DNA of 51,043 bases, taken from contig NZ_NUOT01000024.1 of the NCBI RefSeq assembly GCF_002584535.1, forward strand, positions 210,400 through 261,442, in the 5' to 3' direction. The translations under genes were made by a program, and so were the position numbers. Shown here piece after piece: positions 28,437-36,912 of the stretch (the stretch's first letter is position 1; every line of letters begins with the position of its first letter). Source of the stretch: Bacillus cereus (GTDB lineage: Bacteria > Bacillota > Bacilli > Bacillales > Bacillaceae_G). A model generated the notes under the pieces. That model saw only the letters and a list, made by a program, of their open reading frames with translations. It was not told the origin of the DNA and ran no database searches.

Positions 28437-28600
28437 CGATAAAATACAGAAAATAGTTTTACTTTGCCCTGCGCCAACGGTTGGTAGGAGATAAAGCTAA
28501 GAATGGGCGGACCATCCGTAAGAGTCAGATTGGCTAGGGCTAATCTTTTGCAAGAAGAGCGTTTGCGAAAGAAAGTTTCACTTTATTATAGTCTATCCAA
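28437..28600 (-). promoter_or_regulatory. ypjC upstream region with repeat-like structure
   Basis: Read on the minus strand, the region starts with TAAAGTGAAACTTTC (28590-28576), the same motif as the stop-adjacent repeats. It contains several short inverted repeats, for example GGCTAGGGCTAAT and CCAACGGTTGG, and ends about 45 bases before ypjC. It may be another bcr-type repeat, a structured leader of ypjC, or both. I see no gene in it. Confidence 0.35.
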
Positions 28601-28693
28601 AAATACGTGGCAAATAGGGGGGAAGAGGAATAATATTTGTCAAATCGCCATGAATTGGCTAACATGAAAGAGGAAGGATTAGAGGTGAACAAT

Positions 28694-29035
28694 ATGGAAC
28701 AAAAAACGATGAAAGATATGCAGAAAGAAGTTGATGCATATATTAGTCAATTTAAAGAAGGTTATTTCAGTCCGCTTGCAATGATGGCACGTTTGACAGA
28801 AGAAATGGGTGAACTTGCAAGAGAAGTGAATCACTATTACGGTGAAAAACCGAAGAAAACGACTGAAAAAGCTCGAACAATTGAAGAGGAACTTGGAGAT
28901 GTATTATTTGTTATGATCTGTATGGCAAATAGCTTACATATTGATTTAGAAACAGCACATAACATTGTAATGAATAAATTTAATATACGTGATAAAGATC
29001 GCTGGACACGTATTGAAGAGGGAGAGAAAGAGTAA
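28694..29035 (+). CDS. ypjD: MazG-like nucleotide pyrophosphohydrolase YpjD
   Basis: The 113-residue protein is an all-helical MazG/dUTPase-like pyrophosphohydrolase that is expected to hydrolyse nucleoside triphosphates to monophosphates. The metal-binding pattern is [13 protein letters not shown] (about residues 32-44) and [11 protein letters not shown]. The in-frame extension upstream is rejected because GAGGTGAAC lies before this ATG. Its TAA overlaps the dapB ATG by one base, so the two are translationally coupled. Confidence 0.92.
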   Translation: MEQKTMKDMQKEVDAYISQFKEGYFSPLAMMARLTEEMGELAREVNHYYGEKPKKTTEKARTIEEELGDVLFVMICMANSLHIDLETAHNIVMNKFNIRDKDRWTRIEEGEKE

Positions 29036-29835
29036 TGAAAGATATTAAAGTAATTATTGCTGGACCAAGAGGACGCATGGGATATGAAGCTGTACTTCTA
29101 ATGGAGAGAACACCACATTTTCAATTAGTAGCAGCAGTTGATTATAAACATGGTGGTGACAAAATTTCAAATCTTCCAGGAATGCCAGCATTAGATGCCC
29201 CAATCTATGCGGACTTACATACTTGTTTAAATGAAGTAGAAGCGGATGTATTGCTAGATTTAACGACACCAGAAATCGGAAAAAAACACGTTACACTTGC
29301 TGTTGAACATGGTCTTCGTTCTGTTATCGGTACGACAGGGTTTACAGAAGAAGAACTTCAACATTTAACAGATACTGCGAAAGAAAAACAAGTAGGTACA
29401 ATTATTGCTCCAAACTTTGCAGTTGGTGCAGTACTTATGATGAAGTTTTCGCAAATGGCAGCGAAATATTTCCAAGATGTTGAAGTGATTGAATTACATC
29501 ATGATCAAAAACTAGATGCTCCTTCGGGAACAGCTGTAAAAACAGTAGACTTAATCCGTCAAAATCGTGAACCAAAACAACAAGGTCATCCAAATGAAAC
29601 AGAACAATTAAAAGGAGCACGTGGTGCGAATGTAGATGGGATTCACATTCATAGCGTACGTTTACCAGGCCTTATTGCGCATCAAGAAGTATTGTTTGGT
29701 GGAGACGGACAGATGTTAACGGTTCGTCATGATTCATTCAATCGAGCATCATTTATGTCTGGAGTAAAATTATCTATCGAAACAGTAATGAATCTTGATC
29801 ATCTTGTATATGGATTAGAGAATATCATCGATTAA
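29035..29835 (+). CDS. dapB: 4-Hydroxy-tetrahydrodipicolinate reductase
   Basis: DapB reduces the dihydrodipicolinate precursor in lysine and diaminopimelate synthesis; in spore-formers this branch also feeds dipicolinic acid. The 266-residue protein has the N-terminal nucleotide motif GPRGRMG (10-16), GTTGF, and the catalytic HHDQK with His155, His156 and Lys159, then DAPSGTA. It overlaps ypjD by one base and is followed by mgsA after 14 bases. Confidence 0.96.
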   Translation: MKDIKVIIAGPRGRMGYEAVLLMERTPHFQLVAAVDYKHGGDKISNLPGMPALDAPIYADLHTCLNEVEADVLLDLTTPEIGKKHVTLAVEHGLRSVIGTTGFTEEELQHLTDTAKEKQVGTIIAPNFAVGAVLMMKFSQMAAKYFQDVEVIELHHDQKLDAPSGTAVKTVDLIRQNREPKQQGHPNETEQLKGARGANVDGIHIHSVRLPGLIAHQEVLFGGDGQMLTVRHDSFNRASFMSGVKLSIETVMNLDHLVYGLENIID

Positions 29836-29849
29836 AGGGGAGAAAACGG

Positions 29850-30245
29850 ATGAAGATTGCCTTAATCGCACACGACAAAAAGAAGGATGATATGGTTTCG
29901 TTCGCATACGCATATAAACCAATCTTTGAACAACATGAACTTTTTGCAACAGGAACAACGGGTCTTCGTATTATGGAAGCGACAGGTTTAGAAGTTACAA
30001 GATATCAATCTGGTCCTCTTGGTGGTGACCAGGAGATTGGTGCAATGATTGCAAAAAATGATTTAGATATGGTGATTTTCTTCCGAGATCCATTAACAGC
30101 ACAACCACATGAACCGGATGTAAATGCGTTGCTTCGTTTATGTGATGTATATGCAATTCCGCTTGCAACGAACATGGCAAGTGCAGAAATGTTAATGCAC
30201 GCATTAGATCGAGGGGATTTGGACTACCGAAAGTTAAGAAAATGA
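29850..30245 (+). CDS. mgsA: Methylglyoxal synthase
   Basis: MgsA converts dihydroxyacetone phosphate to methylglyoxal and phosphate. The 131-residue protein has His8 (AHDKKKDDM), ATGTTG (residues 33-38) for phosphate, and [11 protein letters not shown] with the catalytic Asp60. AAAGGGGAGAAAAC precedes the start. In this cluster it lies next to bacillithiol genes; bacillithiol helps detoxify methylglyoxal in Bacillus, a plausible functional tie. Confidence 0.96.
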   Translation: MKIALIAHDKKKDDMVSFAYAYKPIFEQHELFATGTTGLRIMEATGLEVTRYQSGPLGGDQEIGAMIAKNDLDMVIFFRDPLTAQPHEPDVNALLRLCDVYAIPLATNMASAEMLMHALDRGDLDYRKLRK

Positions 30246-30256
30246 GGGGAACAATT

Positions 30257-30961
30257 ATGAGTGGATTACATATATTAGCGTTTGGTGCCCATGCCGATGA
30301 TGTTGAAATCGGCATGGCAGGCACCATTGCAAAATATACGAAACAAGGATATCAAGTTGGCATCTGTGATTTAACAGAGGCTGATTTATCTTCAAACGGA
30401 ACGGTCGAATTAAGAAAAAAAGAGGCCCAGACAGCTGCTCGTATTATGGGAGTAGAAACGCGGATTAATTTAGCAATGCCGGACCGTGGTTTGTATATGA
30501 AAGAAGAATATATACGGGAAATCGTAAAGATTATTCGTACATATAAACCAACGCTAATTTTTGCACCATATTATGAAGATCGTCACCCAGATCATGCGAA
30601 TTGTGCAAAACTTGTGGAAGAAGCGGTATTTTCAGCGGGTGTTCGTAAATATATGCCAGAAATTCCGCCACACCGTGCGCAATCTTTTTATTATTATATG
30701 ATTAATGGTTTTCATAAACCCAATTTCTGTATAGATATTAGTAAGCAGCTTTCTGAAAAGATAGCAGCGTTAGAAGCGTATGAAAGTCAGTTTACAACTG
30801 GAAGTGATGGGGTTAAGACACCTTTAACGGAAGGGTATGTTGAAACGATTATCGCTCGTGAGAAAATGTTTGGAAAAGAAGTTGGAGTTATGTATGCTGA
30901 AGGATTTATGAGTAAAAAGCCAGTTTTATTACATGCTGATTTAATAGGGGGATGTAAATGA
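30257..30961 (+). CDS. bshB1: Bacillithiol biosynthesis deacetylase BshB1
   Basis: BshB1 deacetylates N-acetylglucosaminyl-malate, the second step of bacillithiol synthesis. The 234-residue zinc enzyme of the PIG-L/LmbE family has AHADDVEIG (about 11-19) and HPDHANC, which give the metal ligands. The start follows GAGGGGAAC; the upstream ATG at 30242 lies inside the end of mgsA. Its end overlaps bshA by ATGA. Confidence 0.95.
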   Translation: MSGLHILAFGAHADDVEIGMAGTIAKYTKQGYQVGICDLTEADLSSNGTVELRKKEAQTAARIMGVETRINLAMPDRGLYMKEEYIREIVKIIRTYKPTLIFAPYYEDRHPDHANCAKLVEEAVFSAGVRKYMPEIPPHRAQSFYYYMINGFHKPNFCIDISKQLSEKIAALEAYESQFTTGSDGVKTPLTEGYVETIIAREKMFGKEVGVMYAEGFMSKKPVLLHADLIGGCK

Positions 30962-32103
30962 AATTGAAAATAGGTATAACATGTTATCCTTCTGTGGGTG
31001 GTTCTGGAGTTGTGGGTACGGAACTTGGAAAGCAATTGGCTGAACGAGGTCATGAAATTCACTTTATTACCTCTGGAGTTCCATTCCGATTAAATAAAGT
31101 ATATCCAAACATTTATTTTCATGAAGTAACGGTAAATCAATATTCTGTCTTTCAATATCCACCTTACGATTTAGCATTAGCAAGTAAAATGGCAGAGGTG
31201 GCGCAGAGAGAAAACTTGGATATTTTACATGTGCACTACGCAATACCACATGCAATTTGTGCATACTTAGCGAAGCAGATGATTGGAGACGATATTAAAA
31301 TCGTTACGACGTTACATGGAACTGATATTACTGTACTTGGTTCAGACCCTTCTCTAAATAATTTAATACGGTTTGGTATTGAGCGATCTGATGCTGTTAC
31401 AGCTGTATCTCACTCGTTAATTCAAGAAACAAATGAGCTTGTAAAGCCAAATAAAGAAATTCAGACTGTATATAATTTTATTGATGAGCGTGTCTATTTT
31501 AAGAGAGATATGTCCCAACTAAAAAAAGAGTATGGCATACGTGAAGGTGAAAAGGTATTAATTCATATTTCGAATTTTCGTAAGGTCAAGCGTGTACAAG
31601 ATGTTGTCCAGTCATTTGCTAACATTGTAAAAGAAGTGGATGCGAAATTATTACTTGTTGGTGATGGACCAGAATTTTGTACAATTGTACAGTTGGTGAA
31701 AAGCTTACATATTGAAGAACATGTTTTGTTTTTAGGAAAACAGGATAATGTTGCAGAGCTTCTTGCCATGAGTGACTTAATGTTACTTTTATCGGAAAAA
31801 GAAAGCTTTGGTCTTGTTTTACTAGAAGCAATGGCTTGTGGTGTGCCATGTATTGGAACACGGGTTGGGGGCATTCCAGAGGTTATTAAACATGGTGAAA
31901 CGGGATATATATGCAAAGTTGGTGATACGTTAGGCATAGCAAAACAAGCAATACAACTCCTTAAGAATAAAGAGCTTCATCAAAATATGGCAGAGCAAGC
32001 GATGGCAGCTGTATATGAGCAATTTGGTTCAGGAAAAATTGTTTCACAATATGAGGAGATTTATTATGACATACTAAGGGATGACAAACATGAAACGATT
32101 TAA
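30958..32103 (+). CDS. bshA: N-acetyl-alpha-D-glucosaminyl L-malate synthase BshA
   Basis: BshA is the GT4 glycosyltransferase that joins UDP-GlcNAc and L-malate, the first step of bacillithiol synthesis. The 381-residue protein starts [19 protein letters not shown] with the glycine-rich acceptor loop. It has LVGDGPEF and the GT4 donor motif [18 protein letters not shown] (E-x7-E). It overlaps bshB1 by four bases and cca by 14, so the cluster is one translation-coupled unit. Confidence 0.96.
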   Translation: MKLKIGITCYPSVGGSGVVGTELGKQLAERGHEIHFITSGVPFRLNKVYPNIYFHEVTVNQYSVFQYPPYDLALASKMAEVAQRENLDILHVHYAIPHAICAYLAKQMIGDDIKIVTTLHGTDITVLGSDPSLNNLIRFGIERSDAVTAVSHSLIQETNELVKPNKEIQTVYNFIDERVYFKRDMSQLKKEYGIREGEKVLIHISNFRKVKRVQDVVQSFANIVKEVDAKLLLVGDGPEFCTIVQLVKSLHIEEHVLFLGKQDNVAELLAMSDLMLLLSEKESFGLVLLEAMACGVPCIGTRVGGIPEVIKHGETGYICKVGDTLGIAKQAIQLLKNKELHQNMAEQAMAAVYEQFGSGKIVSQYEEIYYDILRDDKHETI

Positions 32104-33283
32104 GCAGGCTGCAGAGATTATTGAAATATTAAACCGACATGGACATGAGGCGTATTTCGTTGGTGGAAGTGTTCGTGATTTTATTATTGGTAGACCGATT
32201 GGTGATATTGATATTGCAACATCGGCTTTACCAGAAGAAGTAATGAATCTATTTCCGCGTCATGTTCCTGTCGGTCTTGAACACGGTACTGTTATTGTTT
32301 TACAAGAAGGAGTTCCTTATGAAGTGACGACCTTTCGAACAGAAAGCGAATATGAGGATTTTCGACGACCGAGCACTGTTCAATTTGTGCGTTCATTAGA
32401 AGAGGACTTGCAGAGACGTGATTTTACAATGAATGCAATTGCGATGACTGAACAGGGAAAAATCATTGATTTATTTGGTGGGCAAGAGGCGATTAAAACG
32501 AAAGAAATTATAACTGTAGGAGATGCATCTTCTCGTTTTCAAGAAGATGCACTACGTATGATGCGTGGTATTCGCTTTGTTAGTACTTTAGGCTTCTCTT
32601 TAGAGGAACAAACGAAGTATGCGATTGAAAAGTATGGACATTTGTTGGAACATATAGCGATTGAAAGAATTACGGTTGAGTTTGAAAAGCTGTTGACAGG
32701 TACATATTGTGTAAAGGGGCTTCAAAAACTAGTAGAGACAAAATTATTTACGCATTTACCGTATTTACAAATGTCAGAAGAGAGAATTTTAAAAGCTGCG
32801 CAATATAAATGGGATTCTTTTGAAACGGAAATTGAGGCGTGGGCATTTTTCCTATATTGTATTGGTGAAGAACATCCATCAGTTTTCTTGCGTCAATGGA
32901 AATTTTCAAATAAAAAAATAAAAGATATTGTAGCTGTTATATTAGCAATCCGTTCTAGAAAAACAAAGTCTTGGGATGCAGTCTTTCTATACAAAACAGG
33001 TTTGCAGACTGCTTTAATGGCTGAAAGAGTATATCAAGCTATTATAGAAAAATATGATATGTCTTCTGTAAATCAAGTGCAGTCATTATTTAATTCATTA
33101 TCTATCCATAATCGTCAGGAAATGAAGGTAAGTGGTAATGATTTATTAGGTTGGACAGAAAAAAAGCCGGGACCATGGGTGGCAGAAGTGTTGCAAAGAA
33201 TTGAAGAAGAAATTTTACAAGAACGATTAGAAAATGAGAAAGAAAAAATAAGGGAGTGGCTACACGGATGCAATCTACTATAA
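32090..33283 (+). CDS. cca: CCA tRNA nucleotidyltransferase
   Basis: This enzyme adds or repairs the 3' CCA of tRNA. The 397-residue class II protein has [12 protein letters not shown] and DIDIATSA, the nucleotidyltransferase motif with metal-binding aspartates, then [10 protein letters not shown] and [24 protein letters not shown] at 32076-32084 favours this ATG over the one nine bases earlier. It overlaps bshA and birA. Confidence 0.95.
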   Translation: MKRFKQAAEIIEILNRHGHEAYFVGGSVRDFIIGRPIGDIDIATSALPEEVMNLFPRHVPVGLEHGTVIVLQEGVPYEVTTFRTESEYEDFRRPSTVQFVRSLEEDLQRRDFTMNAIAMTEQGKIIDLFGGQEAIKTKEIITVGDASSRFQEDALRMMRGIRFVSTLGFSLEEQTKYAIEKYGHLLEHIAIERITVEFEKLLTGTYCVKGLQKLVETKLFTHLPYLQMSEERILKAAQYKWDSFETEIEAWAFFLYCIGEEHPSVFLRQWKFSNKKIKDIVAVILAIRSRKTKSWDAVFLYKTGLQTALMAERVYQAIIEKYDMSSVNQVQSLFNSLSIHNRQEMKVSGNDLLGWTEKKPGPWVAEVLQRIEEEILQERLENEKEKIREWLHGCNLL

Positions 33284-34248
33284 GAAAACAATTATTACAA
33301 GTTTTTTCTGAAGCGGATGGTGAGTTTGTATCTGGTCAAATAATTAGTGACAAGCTTGGCTGCTCAAGAACCGCTGTTTGGAAACATATGGAGGATCTTC
33401 GAAGTGAAGGGTATGAACTAGAAGCTGTACGCCGTCTTGGCTATCGGATTGCTAGTAAACCAGATAAAGTAACAGCGAATGAAATTCAATTAGGCTTACA
33501 GACAGAATTTATAGGGAGAACAGTTTATTTTGAAGAATCTGTAGAGTCTACGCAGCATATTGCAGCAAAACTTGCTTATGAAGGTGCAGCAGAAGGAACG
33601 ATTGTTGTGGCGGAAGAACAAACGGCAGGGCGCGGTCGTTTGAGTAGAAAATGGCATTCACCAAAAGGGACAGGAATTTGGATGAGTATCATTTTGCGTC
33701 CGGCTATTCCAGTTCATCATGCGCCTCAACTTACGCTATTAGCAGCTGTTAGTGTAGCTCAAGCGATTGAAAAATGTGTAGGTGTACATGTTGGAATTAA
33801 ATGGCCTAACGATATTTTAATACAAGGTAAAAAGGCTGTTGGTATTTTAACAGAGATGCAGGCTGATCCAGATAAAATTAACGCTGTTATTATGGGAATA
33901 GGCATTAATGCAAACCAGGAGCAAGAGCATTTTGCTGATGAGATTAAGCAAATCGCAACTTCTTTAGCGATTGAATCAGGTAAACCAATTGTTCGAGCGG
34001 AGCTGATGCAACAGATCTTTTTACAAATGGAGAAGTTATATCAAGAATATGTAACGAATGGTTTTTCGGTTATTAAACTTCTTTGGGAAAGTTATGCGAT
34101 AAGTATAGGAAAAGAAATTACGGCTAGAACGATGAAAGATACGATTACAGGTATCGCAAGAGGAATTACAGCAGATGGTGTACTTATGTTAGAAGATGAT
34201 AAGGGGCAGATCCATCATATTCATTCTGCGGATATAGAAATTAAGTGA
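33268..34248 (+). CDS. birA: Bifunctional biotin ligase and biotin operon repressor BirA
   Basis: BirA makes biotinyl-AMP, transfers biotin to acceptor proteins such as acetyl-CoA carboxylase, and represses biotin genes. The 326-residue protein has an N-terminal winged helix (about 1-65, GCSRTAVWKHMEDLRSEGYELEAVRRLGYRI in pieces). The catalytic domain has GRGRLSRKWHSP and KWPNDIL. An upstream GTG is in frame, but AGGGAG precedes the ATG used here and homologues begin M-STxRK. It overlaps the end of cca. Confidence 0.95.
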   Translation: MQSTIRKQLLQVFSEADGEFVSGQIISDKLGCSRTAVWKHMEDLRSEGYELEAVRRLGYRIASKPDKVTANEIQLGLQTEFIGRTVYFEESVESTQHIAAKLAYEGAAEGTIVVAEEQTAGRGRLSRKWHSPKGTGIWMSIILRPAIPVHHAPQLTLLAAVSVAQAIEKCVGVHVGIKWPNDILIQGKKAVGILTEMQADPDKINAVIMGIGINANQEQEHFADEIKQIATSLAIESGKPIVRAELMQQIFLQMEKLYQEYVTNGFSVIKLLWESYAISIGKEITARTMKDTITGIARGITADGVLMLEDDKGQIHHIHSADIEIK

Positions 34249-34249
34249 A

Positions 34250-34280
34250 GAGAAGTTCCAATTTGGGAGCTTCTTTTTAT
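34250..34280 (+). terminator. Terminator after birA
   Basis: AGAAGTTCC pairs with GGAGCTTCT around a six-base loop, followed by TTTTATTT. Confidence 0.85.
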
Positions 34281-34406
34281 TTGTATATTTGATGGATAGG
34301 AATCAAATTGTGGATAACCGTTAATTGGTATTTTGAAAATTTCACATACTGTAATAAAATAGAAAATTATTTTTTCAAAAAAATGTAGTAATTTTATTTC
34401 TTTGTT

Positions 34407-34415
34407 TGCTATAAT
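34407..34415 (+). promoter_or_regulatory. Extended -10 promoter of panBCD
   Basis: TGCTATAAT is a good extended -10 element. The predicted start near 34422 gives a leader of about 205 bases before panB. Confidence 0.55.
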
Positions 34416-34421
34416 TAGTTC

Positions 34422-34580
34422 GAACATGGGCAGTATCTGAGTGAACTGCACCGTTATTTCAAGCGATGAAGAAAAATAATTTGGATTCTGCCTTGATCCA
34501 ACAACGGACTGGGACAGAGGGATGAATTTTGCCGACTAACACAACCCTTCTGCTCTTTTGTGGCCAGAGGGGTTTTTTAT
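34422..34580 (+). ncRNA. Structured leader of panBCD (Pan RNA-like) with terminator
   Basis: The first hairpin is GG+GCAG (34428-34433) with CTGC-A-CC (34446-34452), which leaves a bulged A as described for the Pan RNA motif found upstream of pantothenate genes. A second is TTGGAT/ATCCAA (34481-34501). An intrinsic terminator follows at 34543-34580. CAGAGGG occurs both at 34515-34521 and in the 3' arm of the terminator, so the first copy can compete for CCCTTCTG as an antiterminator. The ligand and the exact consensus match are not verified. Confidence 0.55.
34543..34580 (+). terminator. Leader terminator upstream of panB
   Basis: AACCCTTCTG pairs with CAGAGGGGTT around a 12-base loop, followed by TTTTAT. 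It lies after the promoter and before panB, where an attenuator would be. Confidence 0.85.
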
Positions 34581-34627
34581 ATGATTTCGGTCATCTCCTC
34601 TCTCCTGAAATAAAGGAGGAGTAATTT

Positions 34628-35464
34628 TTGAAAACGACAACAGATTTTTTGAAAATGAAAGAGAAAGGTGAGCCGATTACGATGCTTACTGCGTATGATT
34701 ATCCATCTGCTAAGCTTTCAGAAGAAGCTGAAGTCGATATGATTTTAGTAGGGGATTCTCTTGGAATGGTTGTACTTGGATACGATTCAACGATTCCAGT
34801 AACTGTAGATGATATGATTCATCATACGAAAGCAGTGCGCCGTGGAGCTAAGGACACTTTTATTGTAACGGATATGCCGTTTATGTCTTACCATGTATCT
34901 TTGCAAGAAACAATGCATAATGCACGTCGTATTATTCAAGAGAGCGGAGCACATGCAGTGAAAGTGGAAGGGGCTGATGAAGTAGTCTCAATCATTCGCT
35001 TCTTAACGAATGCAGGAATTCCTGTTGTATCCCATCTTGGTTTAACACCTCAATCTGTGGGGGTATTAGGTGGTTATAAAGTGCAAGGAAAAGATGCGGA
35101 AAGTGCAAAGAAATTGTTAGAAGATGCGAAGAGGTGTGAAGAAGCTGGTGCGATGGCAATCGTTTTAGAATGCGTACCAATGCAATTAGCAGAGCTTGTA
35201 TCACAGCAACTGACAATTCCTACAATAGGCATTGGTGCAGGGAGTAAAGTAGACGGCCAAGTGCTTGTTTATCACGATCTCATTACGTATGGAGTGGAGC
35301 GTGTTCCAAAATTTGTGAAGCAATATACGTCTGTTCAGGAAGAAATTGTACGTGGGATCTCACAATATGTTGCTGAAGTAAAAGCAAGACAATTTCCTGA
35401 AGAAAAACATTCATTCACAATGAAAGAGGAAGAGTGCTTAGCGTTATACGGAGGGAAACAGTAA
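34628..35464 (+). CDS. panB: 3-Methyl-2-oxobutanoate hydroxymethyltransferase
   Basis: PanB makes ketopantoate from alpha-ketoisovalerate and methylenetetrahydrofolate. The 278-residue protein has the metal- and substrate-binding VGDSLGMV (about 41-48), DMPFMSY and VKVEGADE, plus GIGAG near residue 200. The start is TTG after AAAGGAGGA, at a typical spacing. The stop overlaps the panC start by one base. Confidence 0.96.
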   Translation: MKTTTDFLKMKEKGEPITMLTAYDYPSAKLSEEAEVDMILVGDSLGMVVLGYDSTIPVTVDDMIHHTKAVRRGAKDTFIVTDMPFMSYHVSLQETMHNARRIIQESGAHAVKVEGADEVVSIIRFLTNAGIPVVSHLGLTPQSVGVLGGYKVQGKDAESAKKLLEDAKRCEEAGAMAIVLECVPMQLAELVSQQLTIPTIGIGAGSKVDGQVLVYHDLITYGVERVPKFVKQYTSVQEEIVRGISQYVAEVKARQFPEEKHSFTMKEEECLALYGGKQ

Positions 35465-36312
35465 TGAAAATTGTAACAACAGTGCAAGAGATGCAGAGAA
35501 TTGCCAGTGAAATTCGTGCAAGTGGGAAAGAAAGTGGCTTTGTTCCAACGATGGGATATTTACATGAAGGGCATGCTACTTTATTACGTCAAGCACGAGA
35601 AGAGAATGAAGTGGTTATTTTAAGTGTATTTGTAAATCCATTGCAGTTTGGACCGAATGAAGATTTGGATCGCTATCCTCGGGACATTGTTAGGGATGAG
35701 AAGGTAGCAAAAGAAGCTGGAGTCGATTATTTATTTTATCCGAGTGTGGAAGAAATGTACCCAGCAGAACAGACTACAAAAGTTGAGGTTGTAAAGCGGA
35801 CAGACGTGTTATGCGGTAAGCAACGACCAGTTCATTTTTCTGGTGTTGCGACTGTATTGATGAAGCTATTTAATATTACAATGCCGAATCGTGCCTATTT
35901 TGGTATGAAAGACGCACAGCAAGTTGCTGTTATTGAAGGGTTTGTACGTGATTTTAATATTCCAATTACAATTGTACCTGTTGATATTATTAGGGAAGAA
36001 GACGGATTAGCAAGAAGTTCTCGCAATGTATATTTATCGGAGAAAGAGCGCGAGGAAGCGCCGCAGTTATATCGTAGCTTATGTATAGCGAAAGAGCGGA
36101 TTGAAGAGGGAGAGCGTAATCCACAAGTGGTTACAAACCTCGTGAAAGAATACATTGAAAAAAATACACAAGGTACTGTTGATTATGCAGATCTATATAC
36201 GTATCCAGCTTTGACAGAGTTAGAGGTAATTCAAGGACGTATTATTCTTGCAATTGCAGTGAAATTTGAAAATGCACGATTAATTGACAATATAACATTA
36301 ACAGTTAAATAA
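35464..36312 (+). CDS. panC: Pantothenate synthetase
   Basis: PanC condenses pantoate and beta-alanine with ATP. The 282-residue protein has the ATP motif [10 protein letters not shown] with His34 and His37, then GMKDAQQ and the [10 protein letters not shown] (KMSKS-like) motif. GGAGGGA in the end of panB is the ribosome binding site, and the longer upstream frame is therefore rejected. It is followed by panD after 12 bases. Confidence 0.96.
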   Translation: MKIVTTVQEMQRIASEIRASGKESGFVPTMGYLHEGHATLLRQAREENEVVILSVFVNPLQFGPNEDLDRYPRDIVRDEKVAKEAGVDYLFYPSVEEMYPAEQTTKVEVVKRTDVLCGKQRPVHFSGVATVLMKLFNITMPNRAYFGMKDAQQVAVIEGFVRDFNIPITIVPVDIIREEDGLARSSRNVYLSEKEREEAPQLYRSLCIAKERIEEGERNPQVVTNLVKEYIEKNTQGTVDYADLYTYPALTELEVIQGRIILAIAVKFENARLIDNITLTVK

Positions 36313-36324
36313 GGGGGAACATCT

Positions 36325-36708
36325 ATGTTTCGCACAATGATGAGAGCAAAGTTACACCGCGCGACTGTAACGGAAGCAAATTTAAATTATGTAGGTAGTA
36401 TTACAATTGATGAAGACTTAATGGATGCAGTCGAGATTGTAGAAAATGAAAAAGTACAAATTGTAAATAATAACAACGGAGCTCGCTTAGAGACGTATGT
36501 GATTAAAGGAGAACGTGGAAGCGGCGTTGTTTGTTTAAATGGTGCAGCTGCAAGGCTTGTACAACCTGGAGATAAAGTTATTATTATTTGCTACGGCCTC
36601 GTAGCGGCAGAAGAAGTATATAAGCAAGCACCAAAAATTGCGGTGTTAGATGATAACAATCAAATTATTGAAATGTTAGGTGCTGAAAAAGCTGGCACGA
36701 TTTTATAA
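36325..36708 (+). CDS. panD: Aspartate 1-decarboxylase (pyruvoyl enzyme) precursor
   Basis: PanD makes beta-alanine from aspartate for PanC. The 127-residue zymogen has the self-cleavage site Gly24-Ser25 (NYVGSITID), where Ser25 becomes the pyruvoyl group, and the conserved NGAAARL with [20 protein letters not shown] precedes the start. It ends the panBCD operon. Confidence 0.97.
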   Translation: MFRTMMRAKLHRATVTEANLNYVGSITIDEDLMDAVEIVENEKVQIVNNNNGARLETYVIKGERGSGVVCLNGAAARLVQPGDKVIIICYGLVAAEEVYKQAPKIAVLDDNNQIIEMLGAEKAGTIL

Positions 36709-36754
36709 AGTAGAATTTTAATTAGTCGGGGACTTCATCCTCACCGATTGAGAG
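36706..36754 (+). repeat. Stop-adjacent dispersed repeat, copy 2
   Basis: It starts at the panD stop: TAAAGTAGAATTTTAATTAG, then TCGGGGACTTCATCCTCACCGATTG (split). TCGG/CCGA arms can pair around it. It aligns with copies at 24824 and 39713. Confidence 0.4.
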
Positions 36755-36763
36755 AAACAAAAG

Positions 36764-36796
36764 AAAAGTTATTCCTTATGGAATAGCTTTTTTATT
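36764..36796 (+). terminator. Terminator of the pan operon
   Basis: AAAAGTTATTCC pairs perfectly except one G-T with GGAATAGCTTTT around TTAT, followed by TTTATTT. Confidence 0.85.
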
Positions 36797-36912
36797 TTGA
36801 AATGAAATCATTTCATTTTGTGCATCTTTTCATTAAGATGATATAAAACGTGGTATAGTAACAATATATGAATTTTTATTGTTTGAAAGGGTAAGAAATT
36901 GAGGTGTTACAT

